A stretch of 64,000 bases of DNA from Sinohyriopsis cumingii. Lineage: Eukaryota > Mollusca > Bivalvia > Unionida > Unionidae. The translations under genes and the position numbers were made by a program. The notes beneath the pieces are model-generated. The model did no database searches. It was not told the DNA's origin and saw only the letters and a program-made list of their open reading frames with translations. This document shows, in pieces, positions 20,490 to 29,691 of this stretch; the first letter of the stretch is position 1; every line of letters starts with the position of its first letter. Location of the stretch: NCBI GenBank assembly GCA_028554795.2, contig JAPYKE020000037.1, positions 1,284,501 to 1,348,500 on the forward strand. The letters run 5' to 3'.

Positions 20490-20542
20490 CATATCTAATA
20501 TATCAAATATATATATCAAAACTGAATTATATCGATTGTGAT

Positions 20543-21522
20543 TAGAGGCGGACCGAAACTAAATTTCTGGTTTCGGCCGAAAACGAAACCAGACCGAAAG
20601 TTATAAATTGACTTTTGGCCGAAACCGAATCCGAAACCGAAAGTTTAACTACATCTTCGGCCGAAACGGAAACCGAAAGATAAACCGATGTTGCCGAACA
20701 CAAGATTTATTAAATAGGCCTGGGTCAGGATGCAATGCTACTCTTCAACAACTGAGTAGGGGAAGATGTCGACAACGATCAAGTCCATGATGCACTTATC
20801 AATTCGCTGAACTGCAACGTGGTCATCAGGCCAGACCATTCTGCTCTCGACCATTGATGTCAAGGACGTCTGCACAAATTTGCATGTTTGGTCGCTTTCT
20901 CTTCTATCATCATCTTTTTCGAGGCACGCTCTGCTCCGTCGTTCATGGACCTCTTGATATACGTACCATGGAGCTCCTTGTGGCAGCTGGCCAGATGACC
21001 TTTCAAGCCTGAAACTGTCTGAAGTCTTGGTTTATCGCTGCCACGTGATAACAGTTTGTTGCATTCTTTGCACTGTGCCTTGCTTGCATCAGAATCGATT
21101 TTTGTGAAGTAATCCCACACTGCATTTTTCGACATTCTTTGCGGTGATTAACTAATCCGTTTATTATTAACTTTAATTTTCTACTTCACACAGATTAATT
21201 CGCTACAGTGTAACTAACTGAAATTATCAATATTGTCAGACTTCGAAATCTCTGTATTCAACACGCGAGTAGACTGAAATGCAACAGTGCCTAGAATTGC
21301 CTAGCGCTGACTGACCGGCCGACAAGTAGAGTAATAGACGCATCACTAGCGTTGTATTCTGAAAGTTAAGATGGATCTTCGGCTGATGACCGAAAGTCAA
21401 TATCAGTTTCCGCCGAAACCGAAAGCAAACCGAAAGCTAACTTTTTGGTTTCGGCCGAAACAGAAACTATGCCGAAAGAGACCATTTGCCAACTTTCGGC
21501 GCCGAATTTCGGTCGGCCTCTA
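20543..21522 (-). mobile_element. 980-bp hAT transposon, internally deleted
   Basis: Ends TAGAGGCGGACCGAAA and, inverted, TAGAGGCCGACCGAAA (one mismatch in 16) are flanked by a perfect 8-bp duplication ATTGTGAT at 20535-20542 and 21523-21530. An 8-bp duplication is diagnostic of the hAT superfamily. Both subterminal regions carry many TTTCGG/CCGAAA words, several as the palindrome TTTCGGCCGAAA. Only a BED-finger ORF remains inside; the RNase-H-like catalytic core is absent, so the copy is non-autonomous. Confidence 0.9.
20860..21135 (-). pseudogene. BED-type zinc finger fragment of a hAT transposase
   Basis: A 91-residue ORF begins MSKNAVWDYFTKID. It has the BED signature: aromatic VWDYF, then CKEC (about residues 22-25), LKGHL and a second histidine in the ASCHKELH segment. 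BED fingers are the N-terminal DNA-binding domain of hAT transposases. The ORF ends in a basic tail (ERASKKMMIEEKATKH) without a dimerisation or catalytic domain, so it is a truncated transposase. It could still yield a DNA-binding peptide, but that is inference. Confidence 0.75.
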
Positions 21523-21770
21523 ATTGTGATGTGCAGGAAGATATCAATAAAGCAAGCTTAACGATAGACGATGTAAATAGACTCATAAACGACATTGATA
21601 ATGTTTTCCTAGCTCAGCTGAACTAATAATTTGTCAAAAAGGACAAAATCTGAAAGCATTGCAAATGCACACAAAACAAGTAACTTTAACCCATGATTTT
21701 TTAGCGAGTGTATGAAAGCAAGAAAACATTACGACTGGTTATAAGAAAGTCCACGATCGTAGAAAATCTG

Positions 21771-23374
21771 CAGTGGGTAAAGCTTATATGTTAACTGTTA
21801 TTAGACAGTAAAGCCCTTGTCCTTAATCTCAGAATCTGCCTCTCTTTCCAAACTATTTTATTTAAGAGGTTACGCTGGATTCAGGTCCGGTAGGTATTTC
21901 CGCTCTTTGAAACATCCGGGTACTCTGGTTTGTATGAGAGATATATGCATACCATGGATATGCATTTCACAAAAAAGATCTAGTCACAACTAAGGTATAT
22001 GGCAATATATACAAATTACTAGTAAAACATTATTGTATTAAATTGTATATATTGTATACATATTCACAAACTACAATTTATGTCTTTTTATATTTGATGA
22101 AACTGATTTTATTTCTCAATATACTTCTAAAGCTGAAATTTGATACAAAATCTCGACTCCAGTCATATATCAATTATTTCTGGCATTTGTTACAAAATAT
22201 TTTAATTTGTGTATAGATGCACAGGTTTTGGGTTGGGACAGAAAAAACACTGACCAACGATTTTACTACCTCAATGATTTTCATGATTTCCTGGGTTCTT
22301 TTATGAGATATACAACTGTTGTAGTTATGTCCTAGTCAGTTCCTAATTTCTCTACCAGAACCCAGGGGTCAGTAAAGACTTCTTACGAACATATAATATG
22401 GTGTATTGCTGAAACAGGCAGCTTGTCATGAGGATGTGAGTTTTTGTCCTTGCAAATGTATGCAAGGTGAGCATTGCGTAAGGCGTGTTTAATTTCAGTC
22501 AATAATGTATGGATATATGGTTTTGAAAGCAAAGAGTTGCAAATATCACAGCATATAGTGCAGTGAAGACATTGATATAATCTTCAAATCCAAACTGTTT
22601 CTTAATCAAGTAGCGCCTACATTGCGAAACATTATTATACAGATCTCTTATTGACTATGACATGTCAGGTCACCTCAGATCTGAATTATTGTAGTACATC
22701 ACTGCTTCTGATTCTTCGCTGGTACTTACTGTGTTGTACATATACTGGCAAGTGACAGTGTGTATATTAAACTATGTAGACAAACGTTAGCAATACATAT
22801 ACAAATCTTTGATAAATTTCTGATCTTCTTTGCTTTGGGTTTTGAATGTAACACACAATTAATTTAAATTTCCCCCAGTACGTCTTCTTCTTTTTCAAAA
22901 TTCATTCCTTCGATGAGCTCAGCTTTTCAAAATGACAGATCTATGTATATAAAATTGTTTTTGTTATCATCCTAAATGTTAGATAAGGTGAACACTTTTG
23001 AGAAAATAAAAGTGACAGGTTGAAAAGATTAACACAGTTCATTGTTCTGTTTATAACGTTTACCTCAATTGTCCTTCTTTGAACCTCTAACTTTATAAAT
23101 CTTCTGTATTTGATCAGAGTTGGTATGGTTTCATAATATCTTGGAGCAAATTTGCTTGCTTCTTCTAGATAGGTAAAAACGATGCTGTAAAATGGGTAAT
23201 ACTTCCTTTAATAAGTTTTCATTCTCTCTCCTTGTATATTTTTCGAATAAGTCTCTAAACGTTAGGTTTGTCTGGAACCGTTACAATCATTTAATATCAT
23301 ACAGCAATACTTTCATTGTCAAACATTTATAGACGTTTTACTTCATATTAATATGTAGCCTTTTATTTATATAA
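21771..23374. other. no gene recognised
   Basis: AT-rich with no supported coding exon or terminal repeats. It ends at the target site of the first 2.4 kb transposon. Confidence 0.5.
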
Positions 23375-23591
23375 CACTGGACAACAAATTTTTACAAAAG
23401 TCATGTTACTGAAATAAAATTAGTCAATTCTTATCAATTTTTATGTGCTGAACACGAATATGACAGTCAAATTGCAAAATTGGCTCTAGTTTTTTTGTAA
23501 TCTGCAAGAAATTAATGTTTACATAACGAAATGCATTCCAATAGTAAAAGGTCAACTGTAATAGCCTACCTATAAAAAATCAAGTCATTGA

Positions 23592-25280
23592 CTACATCTT
23601 AGATTTCTTCGCCTGTCTCTTGTACAGCTGTTCGGGAGCATCTCTGAGGAGTGTCCAGCAGTAGTCAGCCAGCATTGTAGTGGACCATTTTCCCTGGTAT
23701 CTTTGTTCCATTGTTGCGATATCTTGATGAAAACGTTCGCCGTGTTCATCACTAACAATACCACAGTTGTTAGGAAAGAAATCCAAATGGGAATGAAGGA
23801 AGTGAATCTTTAGAGACATATTGCAGCCAAGTTTCTTATACTTCATCAACATGTCTTCTACTAGTTCCTTATAGTTTTCTGCCCTAACATTTCCGAGGAA
23901 GTTTGTAGAAACTAGGCGAAAAGCATTCCATGCTTGTTTCGCGTCACCTTCCAGCAAGTTGTTGAACCGGTCATCTTTGAAAAGCTCTCGAATCTGAGGA
24001 CCCACAAAAACTCCCTCTTTAATCTTTGCTTCGCTGAGTCGAGGGAATTTTTCATGCAGGTATCGGAATGCTGGCAAAGTCCGGTCAATGGCTTTCACGA
24101 AGTTCTTCATCAAACCTAGTTTGATGTGAAGGGGTGGTAGCAAGATTTTCTGAGCCTCAACCAGAGCTGGGTGTTGGATATTCTTCTCTCCAATGGCTAC
24201 ATTCTGCCTGTGAGTCCATTCCTTCCTCATGTAGTGCATTTCCCTTGCTCGGCTATCCCACTCGCATAAGAAACACATGTATTTTGTATATCCTTGCTGC
24301 AGTCCCATTAAAAGGGCAACTACCTTCAAATCACCACAGAGGTGCCAGCTGTACTTGTTATACTCAATGGAATTCAGTAGCTGCCTTAAGTTATCGTATG
24401 TCTCTTTCATGTGGACAGCATACGCTACTGGAATAGATGGAAGAATGTTTCCATTGTGCAAAAGCACAGCCTTGAGACTCAGTGTCGAAGAGTCCACAAA
24501 TAGTCTCCATTCTTGTGGGTCATGAGTGATTTTTAAAGCATTCATGAGGCCCTCAATATCGGAACAGAATATCAGATTACTTTCCTTTCTGAAGAAAGGC
24601 TCCAATTGCTGGTGGCGCTTTCGATATGCAGTAATTGTGACATCTTCTTCTAGAAGATTCCATTGTTGGAGTCTTGATCCTAGCAATTCTGCCTTGTTCT
24701 TTGATAAGTCCAAATCACGAATCAGGTCATTTAGTTCTTCCTGTGTTATTCTGTGTGGGGTTGATGATGCACCACAGTGAAAATCTGGATCACTGCATGC
24801 TGATGGACCAGGGGAAGAACAGGTCGACTCACCTTTGTCTTCGTCAGATGAATCAAGAGAATATTCTGCTGGAGGTTCTGGAATAGGAAGTCCCTCACCA
24901 TGTGGAACTGGTCTCAATGCAGACGGAATGTTTGGGTAGACTATTCTCGACTTCTTTCGCTTCGTTATTCCGCCGGAAAGAGGAGGAACCAAGCAGAAGT
25001 AACAGTCATTTAGGTGGTTGCTTGGCTCTCTCCACACCATTGGGACTGCAAACGGCATTGATGACCTTTTGCAATTCAACCACTGTGAAAGCTGTGTTGT
25101 ACATGTAGCACAGCATATATGCGGAGCCCAAGGCTTGTCTTGGTCACCAACCTTGCATCCGAAGTAAAGATGATATGCCTTCTTCACTTGAGAATTGATA
25201 CTTTTCTTCTGGTTGGCAAATGTGACTTCCCCACAAATATAGCAAAAATTGTCCGCGGTATTAACACACTTTCGAGGCAT
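23592..25280 (-). CDS. DDE-like transposase of the 2.4 kb element, copy 1 (562 aa)
   Basis: Single intronless ORF; the ATG at 25280 is kept in all three copies. Residues 1-100 are Cys-rich (C13-x2-C16, C57-x2-C60, C93-x2-C96), a likely zinc-binding DNA-contact region. A Ser/Pro/Asp-rich linker (about 128-172) follows. The core has FVDSS (D263), CGDLK (D317), CFLC (C336, C339), PPLHIKLGLMKNFVKA (382-397) and SDEHGERFHQD (E515, H518). Their order matches the D...D-CxxC...H...E layout of CMC-type RNase-H transposases. The assignment is inference from layout plus element ends; proteins of this family are usually annotated as uncharacterised. Compared with copy 2 it differs at Y14, K25, T266, S497, N504 and R546. 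No stop or frameshift. Confidence 0.85.
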   Translation of the reverse strand: MPRKCVNTADNFCYICGEVTFANQKKSINSQVKKAYHLYFGCKVGDQDKPWAPHICCATCTTQLSQWLNCKRSSMPFAVPMVWREPSNHLNDCYFCLVPPLSGGITKRKKSRIVYPNIPSALRPVPHGEGLPIPEPPAEYSLDSSDEDKGESTCSSPGPSACSDPDFHCGASSTPHRITQEELNDLIRDLDLSKNKAELLGSRLQQWNLLEEDVTITAYRKRHQQLEPFFRKESNLIFCSDIEGLMNALKITHDPQEWRLFVDSSTLSLKAVLLHNGNILPSIPVAYAVHMKETYDNLRQLLNSIEYNKYSWHLCGDLKVVALLMGLQQGYTKYMCFLCEWDSRAREMHYMRKEWTHRQNVAIGEKNIQHPALVEAQKILLPPLHIKLGLMKNFVKAIDRTLPAFRYLHEKFPRLSEAKIKEGVFVGPQIRELFKDDRFNNLLEGDAKQAWNAFRLVSTNFLGNVRAENYKELVEDMLMKYKKLGCNMSLKIHFLHSHLDFFPNNCGIVSDEHGERFHQDIATMEQRYQGKWSTTMLADYCWTLLRDAPEQLYKRQAKKSKM

Positions 25281-25390
25281 TACTGTTCTTTATTGTACGT
25301 AAATGGATAAAATAATAAGTTTTATGTAACAGTAGCTTGAACTGTCTCGCACAACGTCTAAAATATTTTAAATGCTGAACCTATCTGATT

Positions 25391-25513
25391 GGGCTTTATA
25401 TAGTACACTGCTTACGTCAGCTTCAGCAGCCGCCTGGCATTAGTATAATAGGCCTACACATGTATAGTACACTGCTGACGTCAACTTACTTCAGCAGCCG
25501 CATGGCATTAGTA
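25391..25513 (-). promoter_or_regulatory. transposase promoter, copy 1
   Basis: Reading on the minus strand: two direct repeats of about 50 bp, each with a CRE/ATF-like TGACGT core, then a TATATAAA box about 120 bp upstream of the ATG. It is the same in copies 2 and 3. Confidence 0.6.
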
Positions 25514-25777
25514 TTGCATTGCATCAGAAAATGATGCAATCAACTGTGGATGATGTGAGCATGATGGTATTATGCAATGTTACATCATTATTCCGGATGT
25601 TGCTGCAGTCCTACTGGAGAAATTTACACAGTGAAACATAGAAAATGAGGTATATGAATATCTTCAAAACGAGAGCCAATACAAATTTTTCACGGTTATA
25701 TTAGTGTTCGGCACACCAAAATACTACAGATTAGGGCCTTTTCAAGTCAGTAATGATTTCACTGTTGACCAGTGTAA

Positions 25778-26239
25778 TATATGCACTACCAATAAATGAT
25801 AATGTAAGTAAAGCATTATACTTCCATTACATGACACTGTATAATTGTAAATATTATATAACAAACGTGTTCGGCATTTATATGTTTGCTGAGTACTTGT
25901 GATGTTATTGTGGAATGATATTAACATTTAAAATATTTTGATTCTTAAAATATTTTGATCTTTGGGAGACTGTTCGATAAAGCACTTGAATAATAGCGTT
26001 GACTCCATTACGTACAGTCACAAACGTAGAACACTAAAATTGAAAGAAATACTTTTAATACAAGTTTCAAATATAAATAAAGAACTGTTTAAATTGCTAC
26101 TAACGTTTTCTGTTCAACAACTTAAAATAATCAAATAATGCCGCCAAATTATGTGATGGATTCCATTTTCACACAGATGTGGATGTTGCAGTTAACTTGT
26201 AATATTCTGATATTTTGTGACTATCTGTCACAACGTATC
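25778..26239. other. no gene recognised
   Basis: AT-rich spacer between the transposon and the truncated 5' end of a LINE. Confidence 0.5.
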
Positions 26240-27690
26240 AAGAATGGGGGGGGGGGATCAGTGAAAGTGCTACTAACAAAAATCTGCAACAAGATCTGGC
26301 AGACAGGTGAATGGCCAACACAATGGACCCAGTCACTGATTATAACACTCCCCAAAAAGGCAATCTCCAGCTGTGCCAAAATTACAGAACTATCAGTTTC
26401 ATCAGCCATGCTAGTAAGGTAATGCTGAAGATCATCTTGAACAGACTGAAACCACAAGCAGAAGAAATAATCGCTGAAGAACAGGCCGGGTTCCGGAGTG
26501 GAAGAAGCACAACAGAACAAATATTCAATCTCAGGGTTCTGTGTGAAATGTACTCGCAACACCAACAAGACATCTATCATGTGCTCATAGATTTCAAAAA
26601 GGCCTTTGATATAGTGTAGCATGAGACATTATGGGCCACAATAAAGAAGTATAACATGGGTCAAAAGTTAAACAGTACCATCAAGTAGCTGTACGCCAAG
26701 GCTGCCAGTGCAGTAATTACCCAAGGGTCTGTGGGGGAATGGTTCCAGACAACAGTGGGAGTGCGTCAAGGCTGTCTCCTGACACCCACGCTTTTCAACA
26801 TCTACTTAGAGCGCATCATGAGCGAAACCCTAGAAAACCACTGTGGGACAGTCAGCATTGGAGGGCGTAACATCATCAACGTCCGCTTTGCAGACGACAT
26901 TGATGGGCTGGCAGGCAGTGAAGACGAGCTTGCCACCTTAGTGAAGAACCTGGATGAAACACCTTCCAGATTTGACATGGAGATAAGCGCTGAGAAGACA
27001 AAGCTGATGAGAAATAGTGGCAAACAAATCTCAACCAAGATTAAAGTCAGAGGACATGAACTAGAAACAGTGAGCCAGTTCAAATATCTTGGTTCCATAA
27101 TGACCGAAGAGGGATCAAGAGCAGACATTTTGTCAACTGCACCACAAACAATGGCAGCTATGTCAAAGCTAAGACCCATCTGGAGAGACAAGAATATGTG
27201 TCTGAAAACTAAAATCAGACTATTGCGAGCTCTAGTCATCTCAGTCTTTTTGTACTCATGTGAGTCCTGGACCCTGGCAGCAGAATTACAACGAAGAATC
27301 CAGTCACTTGAAATGAGATGCTACAGAACCATCCTTGGCATCTCTTACATGGACCACATCACAAATGAAGAAGTGAGTAACACGATCAGGTGCGAAGTAG
27401 GCCAATATGAGGACCTCCTCACCACCGTCAAAAAGAGAAAGCTGAAATGGTATGGCCATGCCAACAGTCTATCCACAACAATCCTGCATGGCAGAGGCCA
27501 GGGTGGCAAAAGGAGAAGTAGACAGAGAAAAAAGTGAACTGACAACATCACAGAATGGACCAAGAAAAGTTTTGCGGAGACACAGGCATTTGCACATGAT
27601 CGAGACAAGTGGAGGGAACTGGTCAGATGTTCAGCAGCACAGTGCCTCGACGACCATACTAGGTCATGAGACTGATGATGATGATGATAA
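26240..27690 (+). pseudogene. 5'-truncated non-LTR retrotransposon, reverse transcriptase region
   Basis: Starts after an 11-G run (26246-26256) with LLTKICNKIWQTGEWPTQW...LIITLPKK. It continues after a -1 shift near 26359 with NYRTISF, RLKPQAEEIIAEEQAGFRSG, LIDFKKAFD (first catalytic Asp), GVRQGCLLTPTLFNIYLERI, VRFADDIDG (FADD catalytic pair), ISAEKTKLM, FKYLGSIMTEEGS and SVFLYSCESWTL. It ends in the basic C-terminal GQGGKRRSRQRKK and TDNITEWTKKSF. In-frame stops lie at 26617 (TAG), 26686 (TAG) and 27535 (TGA), the first and last where tryptophan is expected. The reading ends at 27669, followed by a (GAT)n tail. The family is a common LINE type; its clade is not resolved here. Confidence 0.9.
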
Positions 27691-29194
27691 TCACAACGAA
27701 TGAATATTTCTGAAGTTTTTTTTGGTTTATAAAACCTTTCAAAAATTAATTTAAGATGCAGTAAACATATTTGATGCTTATTATAATGTACCTATCTTAT
27801 GCTGATGAAATTGATAAATACATGTACTTTATTGTTTTGAACAATCTTGATAATATGTCCGCTATTTCTGCAACCGTATTATATCCAAATATGCTATGAA
27901 TTGCTTTTGCATTTTACATCAGCACACTGGGAAAATAATGATTGTAGTTTGGGACTGAATTTTAAGTGAATATATTTGGTAACTGGTTGCATGATTATAA
28001 CGATCTTTGGCACGAGCGTAAATAATGGTTTTTCATTTTCCATTTCCTTCTCTCTTTGAATAATATAATAGCTTACAACCTGAACATGATTGAGATCGAT
28101 TGTCTTTTCTTTCATACCTTTGCAAATAGCATTATTGTAAATTCCGATTATGCTCACATCCCGAGTACTGCTGTAGCAAAAACTAGCTTCAAAGGACTCT
28201 CTGATGCTAGTTGTTCAAAGTGTTTAAAGATAATCTCCTTTATCTGGTATGAAATCATTTGTTATTAGCTTAGGTAAATCTGTAATTATTCATATTGTGT
28301 AACACACATTATAAGTAAAATATATAAATCATCTGTCTCCTACTTTAGCATGCTAAGAAACTTTATCATTCTTTAATATAATGTGGATAGTCCATAGATT
28401 CAATATTAGATAGAATTGCATTGCAATTGCCAATGCGGTTTTAAATCCTATCATTTGGAATGTCCTGTAACGACCAGTTGTATTTGTTCATTTGAAAACA
28501 AAATTTTGCCAGACACGTGTAATTTTGACTCTCATTTTTCTCATTCTTTATATGAATATGTAAACTACGTTAGTATGAATATGTTAAATGAACAATCAGA
28601 CAAGATTATTCAATGTCAAGCACTCTTGAAATAAATCAGCAGGAGCATTGATTTTTGATAAATGCATGCACACACATAAAAGGTTATAGCCAATGGTTAA
28701 ATGACCTGCACCAATTCTTTGGCATCGAATCAATGTTTCGTTTTTAATATAGTTGTGTTAGACATAAGGTCTTTTCAAAGTACTTAATTGCATGACTAAA
28801 TTATATTTTAACTCTACTTTCCATCAAACTGTTTGAATAGAAATAAACCATTGAATATTGCCATGTTTTTACTCCAATCTAAATATTGCATGGTTCTGTA
28901 CGTGTATGTGTGTGCATGTATGAATGTGCGTGTCAATTAAATATTAAAATATATTTGTTTCAAGAAATAACCCAATTAGCAATCAAATATGCGATTACAG
29001 AAAAAAGAACAAATTTTATTAAAATGACTCTACTGAATTAAATCCAGTCCTTCATAAAGGGACGTTTTTGGATGAAAATGTCTTCGTTTGGTCAACAATT
29101 TATATATATTCTCTTGTGGGTGAGGCTAAAACCAGCTTACATTTTCTCATTCCAAGCTTCTGTGCAACCTGAAATTGCCCTTCATTAGAAAGGG
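27691..29194. other. no gene recognised
   Basis: AT-rich with short unrelated ORFs; no repeat boundaries seen. Confidence 0.5.
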
Positions 29195-29459
29195 TAGCAC
29201 TGGTCAACAGTGAAATCATTACTGACTTGAAAAGGCCCTAATCTGTAGTATTTTGGTGTGCCGAACACTAATATAACCGTGAAAAATTTGTATTGGCTCT
29301 CGTTTTGAAGATATTCATATACCTCATTTTCTATGTTTCACTGTGTAAATTTCTCCAGTAGGACTGCAGCAACATCCGGAATAATGATGTAACATTGCAT
29401 AATACCATCATGCTCACATCATCCACAGTTGATTGCATCATTTTCTGATGCAATGCAAT

Positions 29460-29577
29460 ACTAATGCCATGCGGCTGCTGAAGTAAGTTGACGTCAGCAG
29501 TGTACTATACATGTGTAGGCCTATTATACTAATGCCAGGCGGCTGCTGAAGCTGACGTAAGCAGTGTACTATATAAA
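29460..29577 (+). promoter_or_regulatory. transposase promoter, copy 2
   Basis: Two related blocks, 29460-29510 and 29530-29576, each read ACTAATGCCA-x-GCGGCTGCTG then TGACGTCAG or TGACGTAAG, then CAGTGTACTATA. The second runs into TATATAAA (29570-29577), 115 bp before the ATG at 29692. TGACGTCA is the CRE/ATF consensus. Its use as such is inferred. Confidence 0.6.
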
Positions 29578-29691
29578 GCCCAATCAGATAGGTTCAGCAT
29601 TTAAAATATTTTAGACGTTGTGCGAGACAGTTCAAGCTACTGTTACATAAAACTTATTATTTTATCCATTTACGTACAATAAAGAACAGTA

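Larger units (their letters stand above)
20490..21770 (+). pseudogene. LINE remnant split by a hAT insertion
   Basis: The flanks of the hAT element read as one LINE-type linker when one copy of the target duplication is removed. KLNYIDCDVQEDINKA spans the insertion point, followed by LINDIDNVFLAQLN. Near 21700 the frame gives FFSECMKARKHYDWL, which matches the PWFNxECKxARKxYHxA segment found between endonuclease and RT in many LINEs. Stops and frameshifts are present and no RT remains nearby. Confidence 0.5.
23375..25774 (-). mobile_element. CMC-like DNA transposon, copy 1 (2400 bp, intact)
   Basis: Begins CACTGGACAACA and ends with the complement of CACTGGTCAACA: 12-bp terminal inverted repeats with one mismatch. 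It is flanked by TAA at 23372-23374 and 25775-25777. Inside the ends, a second conserved block (GTGCYGAACAC, then ATTGGCTCT-x-GTTTT) occurs about 60-110 bp in from both ends, so the inverted ends extend beyond 12 bp with unequal spacing. CACTG termini with a 3-bp duplication are typical of CMC/EnSpm (CACTA) elements. Confidence 0.9.

Noticed and set aside
23934-25310. Plus-strand ORFs of 60-100 codons over transposon copy 1, and equivalents over copies 2 and 3
   Set aside because: Antisense shadows of the transposase; they recur only because the element recurs.
26221-27608. Minus-strand ORFs of 87-145 codons over the LINE at 26.2-27.7 kb
   Set aside because: Antisense to a well-matched reverse transcriptase.
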